This document shows, piece by piece, positions 1-10,016 of a DNA stretch of 64,000 bases. Where the stretch lies: contig JALMLS010000216.1 in the NCBI GenBank assembly GCA_038496445.1, positions 1-64,000 of the forward strand. The letters run 5' to 3'. How positions within the stretch are numbered: the stretch's first letter is position 1; the number at the start of each line of letters is the position of its first letter. Under the pieces are notes generated by a model. The model saw nothing but the letters and a program-made list of their open reading frames with translations, had not been told where the DNA came from and ran no database searches. Source of the DNA: Trichosphaerium sp. ATCC 40318. Its lineage: Eukaryota; Discosea; Flabellinia; Trichosidae. The position numbers and the translations under genes are program-made.

Positions 1-59
1 TAAGGAAAAGTAAAAAACCAGAAAAACAAAAAAAAGGTTCGTCGTTCGAGGTTTTTTTA

Positions 60-2470
60 CGACAGGAAAATCTAGTGTTCGAACGCGACCGCGAGCTAGC
101 GGTCGGTCAACCGACACGTAAAATACGTGTTCGAAAATATTCGCGAACATACGCCAACTCTGTCAAAAGACAGTGTGCTCCATCTCCAACTCCAAAGCCA
201 ACAATAGGGTCTGTATTGTATTCATCACACCAAACAATAGGCATAGGACAAAGCACAAACCTTTTGGTGAAGGTTTCATAAATAAGCATCTTTTGTATAA
301 TGTTCCTGGGGTTGACTCCTCTGACATTCAAAAACAAGCTATGTGTGACATGTCCAAGGGGCCTTTGTAAAATGAGGGCTTCTTCACTCTCAGATACTTC
401 TTGTTGATAGAGTTGGCAGCAATCCCTCTTAGCAAACCCTTTTGTATTGATGGCTTTATGATGCAGCCATTCAATTTATTGGTGCCTGTCTTCATGTAGC
501 TACATAAAAGTTAAAAATAAAAAAAAAAAAAATAAAAAAACAAAAAACGACGACGTTCGTTTTCGAACACATTGAACGCGTGTTAAAAAATATCGCGAAA
601 ATTGTTACTTACTCCACAAAGAGATGGAAATCTGAATCATTGCCAAAGCTCAAGGAATCTCTAAAATGGACCAAAAGAAGGGCAATGTAGTACCAAGAAT
701 CTGTGACATGAAGTCCCATGGCTGTGTAGAATATGCCAGTCCAGAGTAGCACCTGCCAATACAACTGTCTCCACTTGCAGCTTATAATCCATCTATTTTT
801 TTCTTTCTCCTCTACCTCCGATTCCTCATCTCCGTGTTCTCTCAGCATGGGTTCGTGCTCCTTGTAATCTCTGGTGTAGTTGCCTTCGAAGTGCATCGGC
901 TTCCACCACTTTTCTTCATCCGAGGAGTAGATTTTTCTGACGTCTTTGATAAACTTCTGCAGTTGGTCTACTCCTTCAACAAATGGAAATCTCTCCTAAA
1001 GAAACAAATTAATTTAAAAAAAAAACAAAAAAAAAACCCCAAAAAGCCAACGATTTTACAACAGGATATTTAAGTGTTCGTACACGACCGCGAGCTCGCG
1101 GTCACACGTTCGACACATGAAAACTGTGTTATGAATACTTTAGGGAAAAAAATCAAAAAAATAATCAAAAAAAAAAAAATCAGAAAAAAAAAAAAAAACA
1201 AAAAAAAAAAAAAAAAACAAAATAAAACGAACACGGCCCGCGCGTGTATGTATCGGAAAACGTACCTTGAATGCTGCCTTCAGCTTGTTGTTAGGAGTTA
1301 TTTGAGACTCCAACACATTATCAAAGCTGGCAGCAAAAAACCCATTTAGGCATCTCTTCATCCTCTTGATGGGCATGGTTTTAGCATAAACCAACTGGTT
1401 GGCTATGATAACACCTCTACATAGATAAATTAGTTGAAATGAATTAAAAATAAAAAAAAAAACAAAAAAAAAAAAAAAAATATAAATGGCAGCTACGTTT
1501 ATGAACATGCGCCGCGCGTGTTGCGTCGAACGCGAACTTTAATGGGTAAAAAAAAAAAAAAAAAAATGGACAAAACAAAAAAAAAAGCAAAAAAAAAAAA
1601 AACAACCAACTTACTCAAAACCAAAGATAACATCTCTGTGTTCTCCAATGAGAGTACCCACAATTTTTGTTTCAGTGTTGTGGTTTCCATGGGTACTCAC
1701 AATCATCCAACCAGGACTTGTTGGAGCTAAAAAGAGTATTAGAAGTGGCACAGCAAATAATTACAACTAACGAAAATACAAACACGGGTTTTTCGTGTTA
1801 AAAATATGACCTCGAGCTCGCGGTCGTTAACGAACACATTAAAAACGTGTTATGTTAAAAAAAACAGCAAGCTTGCAGTCAGTTATAAAGAGACTTTTAA
1901 AAAAAAACGGTTTTTAAAAAAGTACACACTTTTTATGTGTACGAAAACCGACCGCGAGCTCGAGGTCAGGTACGAACACGGTAAACATGTGTTGAATACC
2001 ATATACCGAGCAAGCAGTCAGTTATAAAGCAAGACTTTCAAAAAAAAAAAAACGGTTTTTAAAAAGTACACACTTTTTATGTGTACAAAAACCGACCGCG
2101 AGCTCGCGGTCATGTACGAACACATAAAAAGCGTGTTTAAAATCGTACAGCGAGCTCGCGGTCTGTAAAAAAAGCAAAACAACAAAAAAAAAATTAAAAA
2201 AAAAGTACACAATTTAATTGTGTACCAAAACCAACCGCCAACTAGCGCGACTTTCGTACACGCGATATACGTGTTCTAATGCCGCGGCGAGCTCGCTGTT
2301 GAAAATTAAAGCAAAATAAAACAGTGTGAACCAAAACCAAATGAAAAACAACGCACACGCGTTCTGCGTGTTACGAAACCCTCGTTTGGGTTTGGTTCTA
2401 CCATGCAAAAAAACCGCATGGTAACGAAAAAATCGTACACATGAAAACCGTGTACAAAAACCGTCATTTT
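60..2470. repeat. Palindrome and hairpin array
   Basis: This region is a dense series of short self-complementary blocks joined by A-runs. The 18-bp perfect palindrome GACCGCGAGCTCGCGGTC occurs at 1086-1103 and 2094-2111. Imperfect or partial copies lie at 87-104, 1808-1825, 1950-1967, 2150-2163 and about 2283-2300. Hairpins of the type GTACACA..TGTGTAC lie at 1922-1942 and 2066-2086, with a related GTACACAAT..ATTGTGTAC near 2208. Arms of the type GAACAC..GTGTT recur near 75, 555, 1075, 1830, 1975, 2115 and 2255. The blocks are GC-rich while the joints are almost pure A, so this is not simple low complexity. They sit where the introns of the possible gene would be. Confidence 0.8.
1867..2150. 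repeat. Two tandem units of about 144 bp inside the hairpin array
   Basis: Two consecutive units share the same ordered blocks: GCAGTCAGTTATAAAG (1875 and 2014), an A-run, CGGTTTTT (1908 and 2053), the GTACACA hairpin (1922 and 2066), AAAACCGACCGCGAGCTCG (about 1944 and 2088), then a GAACAC..GTGTT hairpin. The period is 144 for the hairpin and the palindrome and slightly less for the first block because A-runs differ. In each unit CGGTTTTT pairs with AAAACCG across the inner hairpin, giving a nested stem. Confidence 0.8.
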
Positions 2471-2525
2471 TTTTCGAAATTTATTTGAAAAATTAGGGGT
2501 TTTGAAAAAACCATTTAAAAGCAAA

Positions 2526-2580
2526 AAAACCCCCTTTATTAGTCTTTAAAAATTAAAATAAGACTAATAAAGGGGGTTTT
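2526..2580. repeat. Perfect 21-bp inverted repeat with 13-nt loop
   Basis: The left arm at 2526-2546 (AAAACCCCCTTTATTAGTCT plus T) is exactly complementary to the right arm at 2560-2580. The loop is TAAAAATTAAAAT. Arms this long and mismatch-free would fold very stably in RNA or single-stranded DNA. It lies at the right edge of the hairpin array, about 40 bp from the open segment at 2620-2722. Confidence 0.9.
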
Positions 2581-2773
2581 AAAAAAAACAAAGAGTAAAA
2601 AAGAGGTTAGTACCTAGTACTCTCTTTCTCCTGAGCCTGGGCTTACCATCAGCTTTTTTGGAGGGCTCATCCTCATCAGAAAACTCAATATTTATAAGAG
2701 AGAGATCTTCATCTGAGCTCATCCTTGATTTATGAAAAGTCAAAAAAGTAAAATGAGGCTTTTTTTCCCCCAA

Positions 2774-3764
2774 TAATCGCGTTGAGAAATAGACAGGAAA
2801 ATTTCGTGTTTCGAAATGTGAATCGGAAATTTCGCCTGTTTAAAAAAAGTAAGAAAAAAATGAGAATTTGACAGTTTGCAAGATTGTTGATGAGGTTCTG
2901 GGTTTGTAAAAAACCCTATCTTGCTGTAACCCTACAGGGAGATTGTATGTGCAAAAAACATAAAAAAAAGCCAAAAAAATCGAAAAAATTTTACAACAGG
3001 GTAGAGTAGTGTACAAAAAAATACGGTTGGTACATACTCCTAAACCCTAACCCTCTTAAACCCTAATTGGCTTCTAAAGTTTTATCTTAATTAATATTGT
3101 TGTATACTAAGATTAGGTTTTAGATAATGATTACAATCAGTAACTTAGGGCTAGGGTTAGGTTTATAACCCTAATCTATATTAGGGTTAGGGTATACTGC
3201 CTTTTTAAACTCTAGAATAGCTAGGGTTGAAGCATGCAACCCTAATCGGAATTAGGGTTAGGGGCAGTGTTTATGTATGGCACTTTGTTCAATTACCTTT
3301 TATACTTGGTTTGTAATGCGTTTTATTTATTACTGTACTGAGGTAGCACTGCGCTTCCAAAATGTAGTTTCACTTTGTTTTTTCTATTTAGTAATTTTTT
3401 TTGTTTTAACGCACAGCACTCGACTAGTTTTAGTGTAATAGTGTTATAAAAAATGTAGTAAGTGCTACCCAGTGATTGTACGGTACTACAATGTAACTCG
3501 CTATCAAAACTTGCTATTGCACATTCAGAACGTGTAGCGATCGTGAACAGGCTGTAAACACGTTATTTTTAGCAAACAAAGCAAAATACGCGAGCTACAT
3601 ATTGTTACAGACATAACGAGGTAACACCAAGGGCTTATACACGCGTTGGCGCACTCGCAACAGCCAATAAAACGTGATTATGTCCACCTTGAAACTAAAA
3701 GAAAATCGGCGGAAAATTGTGCGTTTTTGCTTAACTCGTCTAGAAATTGTTAACATAGCAACAA
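2774..3764. other. Non-coding stretch between hairpin array and Aha1 gene
   Basis: No convincing reading frame is visible. The left part has A-runs and a further weak copy of the array's ACAACAGG motif near 2993. The middle carries the telomere-like motifs annotated separately. The right 450 bp is ordinary AT-rich sequence and should include the Aha1 promoter. Confidence 0.6.
3040..3265. repeat. Telomere-like TTAGGG/CCCTAA motifs in both orientations
   Basis: The strings AAACCCTAACCC (about 3044), AAACCCTAATT (about 3059), CTAGGGTTAGG (about 3152), AACCCTAATC (about 3167), ATTAGGGTTAGGG (about 3180), AACCCTAATC (about 3238) and ATTAGGGTTAGGGG (about 3251) are scattered over 220 bp. Some form facing inverted pairs, with a motif read one way followed by its complement about 10-25 bp later. 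This is degenerate, not an intact telomere tract, but it suggests a TTAGGG-type telomere and a subtelomeric or fused-end origin. Confidence 0.7.
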
Positions 3765-5428
3765 ATGGCCAAGGTAGGAAAGGAAGACCCAAGGTACGGC
3801 GACGGCGTTACAAAACAACTTCGCTTTACGTCGCTGTTCCCTCACTTGTTGGTAGGTGGCTTGTAGAAAGCCGACAAGACGGAAAGAACGTTAACCAATG
3901 GCATTGGTACGCTTTTGCTAAACCTTTGCTATTTTTTTTTCTTCACGCTGTTTTATACATTTATACGCGTGCACTTTCACTCCGTTATCCATTGGATGTA
4001 ATGCCGAATCGCGTTGCTGCCTTTTTACGTTTTTTGTGCTTCTCCTCCGTTGAGCGTCAGTATTAAATTACTAAATCGTATCAGGACTGAAAAAAACCTC
4101 TTTCCTCTGGCCAAGAAGGCATTCACCGACCTTTTCAAAGACATGCAAGTTCCACCACTTGCGCCTGCCGACAAACTCGTCATTAAGACGATGGATAGCA
4201 TTGACGGCGATGTTACATTACAAGGACGCAAAGTACGTTTTTATTTTTTGTGAACAAAAATAACATTTTTGCTTTAAAAATTATTAACATTTGACGTGCC
4301 ATGTATTTTACTATACAACGACATTCTTAAGCTTCAAGTAGGGTCGCGCATTTTTCTTACATGACATTACGATCAAACTAAAGTGGGAGGGCGAACGTAA
4401 TGGAATCAAGGCCAAGGGACTAGTTAAAATTATTGACATCATCTCAGATGATGATGACTGGGTGGTACGCCATTATCGTGACATTATATATTGCTTCAAT
4501 ATTTTTTATTGTACACTTGTTTTGCCGAAGCAGAAAAAAAAACAAAAAACAGACCAGTGGAATTAAAACGCATTGGATAGATTCAAATCACATTGGAAAA
4601 GGAGACTAAGGAGGGGAGGGAAATGAAGGAGCACTTGCGTGCCACAAAAAAAGATTTCTTCAAAACAAAGGTTAAAACTGTGATGGACGCTATGAAGGAT
4701 GGTAAAACTTTTTCTTCTTGGTTTTTTTTTTGGTTATCTTGTCAATTATTTCTAAAGAGCTGATATAGAGTGGCTCACACTTGCCAAAGCTGGTCCTGGT
4801 GCTGTGAAAGCTAAATCCATCGCTCCAGAGCCAGTTGCAAAACCTCCAGCTGGGAAGAAGTTCTCGAAAGACTTCAGGACTGTCAATATAAAATTGACAT
4901 TTAATTGCCCTGCAAAAGTGCGTTGATAACTATTTGTCTGAACTTTTATTTGTATCGGTGTCTCTAACAAGCAACTAGATGTTGTATGGTACTTTACTGG
5001 ATAGCCAACGTATGTCTGCTGTGACTGGAAGCCAGGCCATCATAGCCAAGGGTCTCGGAGACTTTTCATTATTTGGTGGAAGCATCACTGGCAAAACTAC
5101 CAAACTTGTAGAGAACAAGTCCATCGAGCAAGATTGGAGATTTAACACCTGGCCAGAAAACCACTTCAGTAAAGTAGTAATAAAACTAGAAGCTGACGGA
5201 GGACGTACTACACTGACACTTGTTCAAGCTGGTACTTTTAGTTTGGTTTTTTTTATTTGCCCCCTCTTTGGGAATTTTATTACTTGATTAGTGCGCATAA
5301 TGAAACGCTTACGCTTGAAAATAGGTGTTCCTTCAGATGATTATGATAGAACACGTTCAGGATGGATGAGGAATTTTTGGCAGCGATTGCGCGCCGCATT
5401 TGGTTGGGGATTTTCTCTCAAAAACTGA
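3765..5428 (+). CDS. AHA1: Activator of HSP90 ATPase (Aha1)
   Basis: Seven exons splice cleanly at about 3765-3790, 3852-3904, 4085-4232, 4342-4464, 4581-4701, 4769-4917 and 4979-5232, with the last at 5325-5428. The start reads MAKVGKEDPR then WLVESRQDGKNVNQWHWTEK, the typical Aha1 beginning. The N-terminal Aha1_N domain continues with KLKWEGE and IDIISDDDDW. The C-terminal AHSA1 domain shows MLYGTLLDSQRMSAVTGSQA, EQDWRFNTWPENHFSKVV and SGWMRNFWQRLRAAFGWG, then TGA. Aha1 proteins bind the HSP90 middle domain and stimulate its ATPase. Both halves of the family are present, so it is probably full length at about 330 residues. Four introns start with GTACG. It converges with the XRCC4-like gene on the other strand. 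Confidence 0.93.
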
Positions 5429-5618
5429 GCCGTACAACCAAACAGCCAATTTGTAAAAGAAGGTCAACACGAAAACAATGGTTTGATTATACTTGATTTT
5501 GCAGCGCGTTTAACTTCAGTTTTTTTTCAACAAAAAAGCTGTTTTCTCTCATTTATTTTCTCTTTGCTTTACATATGTACAAGTTGCCAAAAGGGGTGAA
5601 CCGGCATCGTTGCCGCAG

Positions 5619-7467
5619 TTACTTCAGCTTCCTCAACTTAACAGGCGACACGCCAAGTCTTCGCGCTTTTTTAGGTGAACGGCCAGGCGACATGAGTGGT
5701 GACAGACTGCTTAGAGGCCGCTTTTTAGATTGCCCATCCAGAGCACGTGGCGCTTTGAACGCTTTGCTAAACTTTTTCTTTGGTGTGGTGTATGCATTGA
5801 TTTGTAGCGGTGAGGAACCTAATAGTTTCTTAATTAGCATTGCAAAAAAAAAAAGAAACAGAGGGGTGAAAAAATAAAAAAACTAAATGGACAAGCACTA
5901 GGTTTAAAGGCTTACCCACAGAACCAGCAGAATCGAACAATTCGTATTGTTTTTCTTCGGCTTGTTTGTTTGCTCCATTACGGAATCTGCAAAGGTGATA
6001 AGACTCTGGCAAAGGAGAGGGAAAAAAAAAGTAACAAAACGAAGCGCAAAAATACCTCTTGCGTATTGGCGGTTGGACAGGACTATCGGCGGATAACAAA
6101 TCCATTGACGGAGTGGGCATTAGAGACGCATTGAAAGTCAGTAGACTCGGCGACATTACAGAATTGGGTTGTGTCATCGCCTGAGATTGGCTCTGCCACA
6201 TTTTGGTTACTTTTAAGAAACAGAGGCAAAAGAAAATAGAGCGTTAGCGCACCTCAGGAGATATTTCTTCGCCTTCTTCTTCCTCCACACTATTTTCCAA
6301 ATCGAATGCCTCTGGGGCAATAGGTCGTGCAGGTTTGTTTTCAAGATCTTGTTTTAGCTCACGTATTTTTCTCTTCTTCTCATTTAGAATGACAATAAAC
6401 TACCAATATATAATTGAGCTTAACACCATTTGGTTACTACTTCTTTACAATACCTTTGTGTACAAGTCAGTTTCCAGGCACTGCTTCTCGATAATCAGTG
6501 AATCATACTTTTCTAATGCTTGCTCCCGTTGTTCAGTTAGCATGTTGTTCGCTCGTGTCAGTTCGCGATTGCTGTCCTGGAAGTGTGGTGATGAGTCTTT
6601 ACGCATTTTACATTTTGCTGTAGTGGCGTACTTGTAATGAGCTGAGGTTATCTATCAAAAAATCTAACATAGCGTTACAAAAAAAAAATACATTGCAACA
6701 ACTAGATTAAATACCCAGATATTTTTGTATAACCGAGCGTGGATCATCCGTGATTCGTGTCAATGTGACAGTACCTTGAGTACGCGATAAGTTGGGCGCA
6801 TTGCCTTTAGAACATTCTCACCTTTAAGTTTCATCTGCGCATACAAAAGTCAGCTCTACAAAGTAGACCTTGTGAGGTACAAAAAAAATAAAATACATAC
6901 CATGCCTTCTTCGCCGAGTTTGATATTCCAACTCAACTGTAACAGTAATTAGAAATGTGCCACAAAAAAAAAAATAATGTGACGCGTCACCTTGATTTGA
7001 TCTTTGGTGTCTCCTTGATGAATAGAGTACGTAAATTTTTTCTTCGTTCTGTCCTGTGTTGTAAGACCTTTTTCACGTGAGCATGAATAGACTCGAGCAT
7101 AAAAAACTTTTTTGGTGTACGACAGTAACACCCACCTTGTTTCACTAGCGCAATGTACGCTTCCGTTTCCATCCCTTTTGGTTTAAGCGATTTTTCTATG
7201 TAGTCCGCTTCCGCTGTTTGCACACGTCAGAACGTTCACAGTACATCACGATCGGTGCGTCAAAGGCGTACCTGATCCTCTCCAAACATATTTTCCGTCT
7301 GTGAGGTCTATTTCAAACTCTAATGGGTCATCGTTCCATCTAGTGTAGAAATAAAAGCTTCTGCCGCTTATGTTAAACCGACTGATGAACACCTCGTTGT
7401 TGTGCGCTGCGTCAGTTCTTCCTTGTTGTGACTGACTGTATTGAGAACGGTTGGTGTATTGACTCAT
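5619..7467 (-). CDS. XRCC4: XRCC4-like DNA end-joining factor
   Basis: The first exon gives MSQYTNRSQYSQSQQG, then a head domain with FEIDLTDGKYVWRGS, matching the XRCC4 pattern of ITLTDG followed by W-x-G. Later exons give ADYIEKSLKPKG, KKFTYSIHQGD, LSWNIKLGEEGMKLKG, TVTLTRITDDPRSVIQKYL and a coiled coil with LEKYDSLIIEKQCLETDL and FILNEKKRKIRELKQ-type sequence, the order found in XRCC4 heads and stalks. The tail is acidic (SVEEEEGEEI), then Ser/Pro-rich with SPLMSPGRSPKKARR and SPVK, likely nuclear import and kinase sites. XRCC4 bridges DNA ends and binds ligase IV. The join to the last three exons uses a 60-nt intron ending near 6187. Those exons could instead be a separate small gene starting at 6201. 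Confidence 0.78.
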
Positions 7468-7745
7468 TGATGTATTGTTTCTTGGTTTAAATTGGGGCGG
7501 GAAATGATTAAAAACTGTTTAAAAAAATGGCTTCTGAGCGTGGTGTTGTTGACGTTAAACAAAGGTTGAACTATGTAGTAACTTAACAAAGTAAAAAGTA
7601 CAGTGCTTGACGCGAGCAATGTCCGCATTTAAGTGGTACAATTTAAGCATGTGCGCTTCACAAAATTTGAGGAAATATTCATGGCGAATTAAGCTTCTCA
7701 ATACCTATATTGTATCTGGCTGACGTTCATAGCAAAAATAATTTT

Positions 7746-9789
7746 ATGACCACGCGAATCATTAGCGTGTTTACGCTATTTGTGGTGCTGTGCGTAATGT
7801 CCACACGCGCTAGAAAAGGTAGTACGCTTCGAGGTCTCATTTAACGTCTGGTGTAGAATATTTTAAAGCCAAACCGCTTAAAAGAGCTGAAACGCTATGT
7901 TCAGAACAATCTAATTGTTCTGCGTGCACCAGCCAGCCAGGTACCAACTTATCAATATAAATGGGCTGGTTCGCCATCTAATGCTGTACGTAGAACACCA
8001 ATGCAGGTGGTGTCAAGAAAAGGGCGTCTGCCTCGCTACAAAGTACGTCAATAGTACGTGCAGCAATTGTGTGTTCAAGAACCCTCCTGAGTGTCCAAGT
8101 ACGTCAATTACATCAAGTGCAAAGGTTAAAAAAAAAAAAACAGAACCTTGAACGTATTCATCATTTGAATTGTCGTGCAATTTTTCAAACTTTTTTTAAA
8201 ACTATACCGAATACAGTGCAACTCACACGCCACAGCTATCGAGTGTGGCGATCTCAATACATGCGATCAATGCACAAAGCAAGCAACCTGCGGTTGGTGT
8301 ACAGAACGAGGTAAATGTTTAAATGCTTCAATAACGGATCAGTGCGTAATCATCATCTACAGCGCTTGCTAATTCCAAACAGATTACCCTGTGGCCATAA
8401 TGTGACATGCAAGTACTGGAGCTACGGTGACTGTTCAGGTAATACAAGCACAAGGATTCATTCAGCTTGCTAATTTTGCCCAGAGTTCTGTAGATCTTTT
8501 TCAGACTGTGGTAGCTGCCTAAATGAGGGAAGACTGTGCTCATGGTATCTATTTGGCTATTTGTGTGCCTTCTGTTAATTGGACTTTGTTAGGTGTGCAG
8601 GTTTTAATGAGCCGTCTCTGTCGTTCTTTGACAGCAAAAGAGTAAGCTTCTGTGCATTGGGCAAACAAGAAGTAGGATTGAAGTGTTCCGCGTGGCATAA
8701 TGTTACTTGTACCAGTACGTGACATGCTTCTGTGTATACGCCAATTCTGTTCTAGACTGTTTTGTATTTAATTCGAATTGCACCAAGTGCACAACAAAAT
8801 CCAATGGCGAATGCGGGTATTGCAGCAATCCTGCTGTTTGCACAGAAGTACGTTTGCCTTGCCAACAATAACGTACTAACACGAATCCAGGGAGATATAA
8901 AAGGGCCATATGATTCTTCAGGTACGCTCTTGCATACATGTTTGTTCTTAAAGGGTTCATATAGATTGTGCACGTGGTACATGGAGCTATGACATATGTC
9001 CCCTTCCACCTACATTTTCGCCAACAAAGGTTCTTTTTTTTTTTATGCTGTTTTTTTTTTCCCCAAGTAACAACAGGATGTAGGCGCCGACAACAAGTCC
9101 TCCAACTAAAGCGCCCACAAAACCACCCACAAAACCACCTACAAAGGCGCCAACAAAGGCGCCAACAAAACCGCCTACAAAACCACCAACAACAGTAGCG
9201 CCAACTAAGGCACCAACTAGGGCACCAACTAAGGCACCGACTAGGGCACCAACTACAAAGCCCCCTACAACTTTAGCACCAACCAAATCGCCCACTACAG
9301 CATCACCGTCAACATTGCCTCCAACAACAATGCCAACGACAACAGTACCCACAACGGTTTCACCCACAACAGCACCCACAACGCACACTCCAACAAGTGC
9401 ACCAGTAAACCCGGTAGCACCTACATCTAGTCCAACTACAGCAAGTCCAACACTGTCTCCAACAGTGCCAGCGCAATCTCCAAGTGTAGCCCCAATACCT
9501 TCAGCCCCAGGTAAGGCTTTAGTATTTACATCGCAAAAACTAATGCTATCAAGTGGCTCCACAAAGTCCTACACAAGCACCGGTGGCGCCTTCAAGTCGG
9601 AACACAGGCGATGACGGTTTGTTCCACACATTGGAGTAGCCAAGATTAATTTTGTTTTTAGGCATCATCTACAGCTACACTAATGATGCACTGATTGGGT
9701 CAGCAATAGGAATAACTGTCGTTATAATTAGCGCTGTCTTATGGTGGAGACTATCTCGGAAGAGGTTCAGATATCGAGCTATCGGCTAA
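7746..9789 (+). CDS. Type I membrane protein: PSI-like Cys repeats, Pro-Thr stalk, TM helix
   Basis: The first exon encodes a signal peptide (MTTRIISVFTLFVVLCVMS). Several short exons then carry Cys-rich modules of the PSI/plexin type: CSEQSNCSACTSQP, HQCRWCQEKGVCLA, CDQCTKQATCGWCTERGKCL and CTKCTTKSNGECGYCSNPAVC. From about 9090 to 9510 the frame is a Thr-Pro-rich stalk (APTKAPTKPPT-like repeats grading into SPTTAPTT). After two introns the last exon gives GIIYSYTNDALIGSAIGITV, a hydrophobic helix continuing VIISAVLWW, and a short basic tail ending RFRYRAIG before TAA. It is probably a heavily O-glycosylated cell-surface protein. Function is unknown. Exact borders of the short Cys-rich exons are uncertain. 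Confidence 0.75.
9068..9510 (+). repeat. Pro-Thr coding repeat (PTKAPTKPP-like)
   Basis: Repeated GCACCAACTA/AGGGCACCAACT and AAACCACC-type codon blocks encode a mucin-like stalk of about 140 residues. The 5' half is regular (period about 12 bp, A/K/P/T) and the 3' half degenerates into S/T/P/V. The minus strand is also open through this region, which is a composition artefact. Confidence 0.85.
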
Positions 9790-10016
9790 CCTCGCAATTT
9801 TCAACGAAAAGAAGTCCCAAACTGTAAAAAGTAGCTGGCCAACTTATGCATGTAAATATTTATGCTGACAAGAAAAACTCTTATTGGCAAACCAGTGTAC
9901 TAAAGAGAATGGTCTGTATTTGACACCTTTTTGTAAGAAGTGGTTGTTTTTTTTTTTTCCAATTGTTAGCAGTTACTCATTTTATTTTACATTGTATACA
10001 ATATTTTAATCTCACA

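Larger units (their letters stand above)
127..2722 (-). pseudogene. Possible broken multi-exon gene with hairpin-filled introns
   Basis: Five minus-strand open segments with credible splice sites lie at about 2722-2620, 1726-1615, 1416-1266, 995-613 and 507-127. The first starts MSSDEDLSLINIEF and is acidic then basic (LRRKRVL). The fourth is the longest and contains LHVTDSWYYIALLL. The last segment changes frame: the frame inherited from segment four stops near 325, while a second frame stays open beyond it (RFVLCPMPIVWCDEYNTDP). The introns are about 100-900 nt, far longer than elsewhere in the window, and are packed with poly-A runs and palindromes. The order acidic N-terminus, a D-S-W-Y block followed by a GTNKL block, then a DEYN block faintly recalls PiggyBac-type transposases. 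That is a guess and no catalytic triad is proven. It may be a decayed mobile element or unrelated open stretches. Confidence 0.25.

Noticed and set aside
1140-1690. Poly-Lys and poly-Phe reading frames
   Set aside because: They are translations of A- and T-runs in the hairpin array.
8987-9562. Minus-strand Gly/Val-rich frame of 191 codons
   Set aside because: It is the complement of the Pro-Thr repeat. Such repeats keep the opposite strand open by composition.
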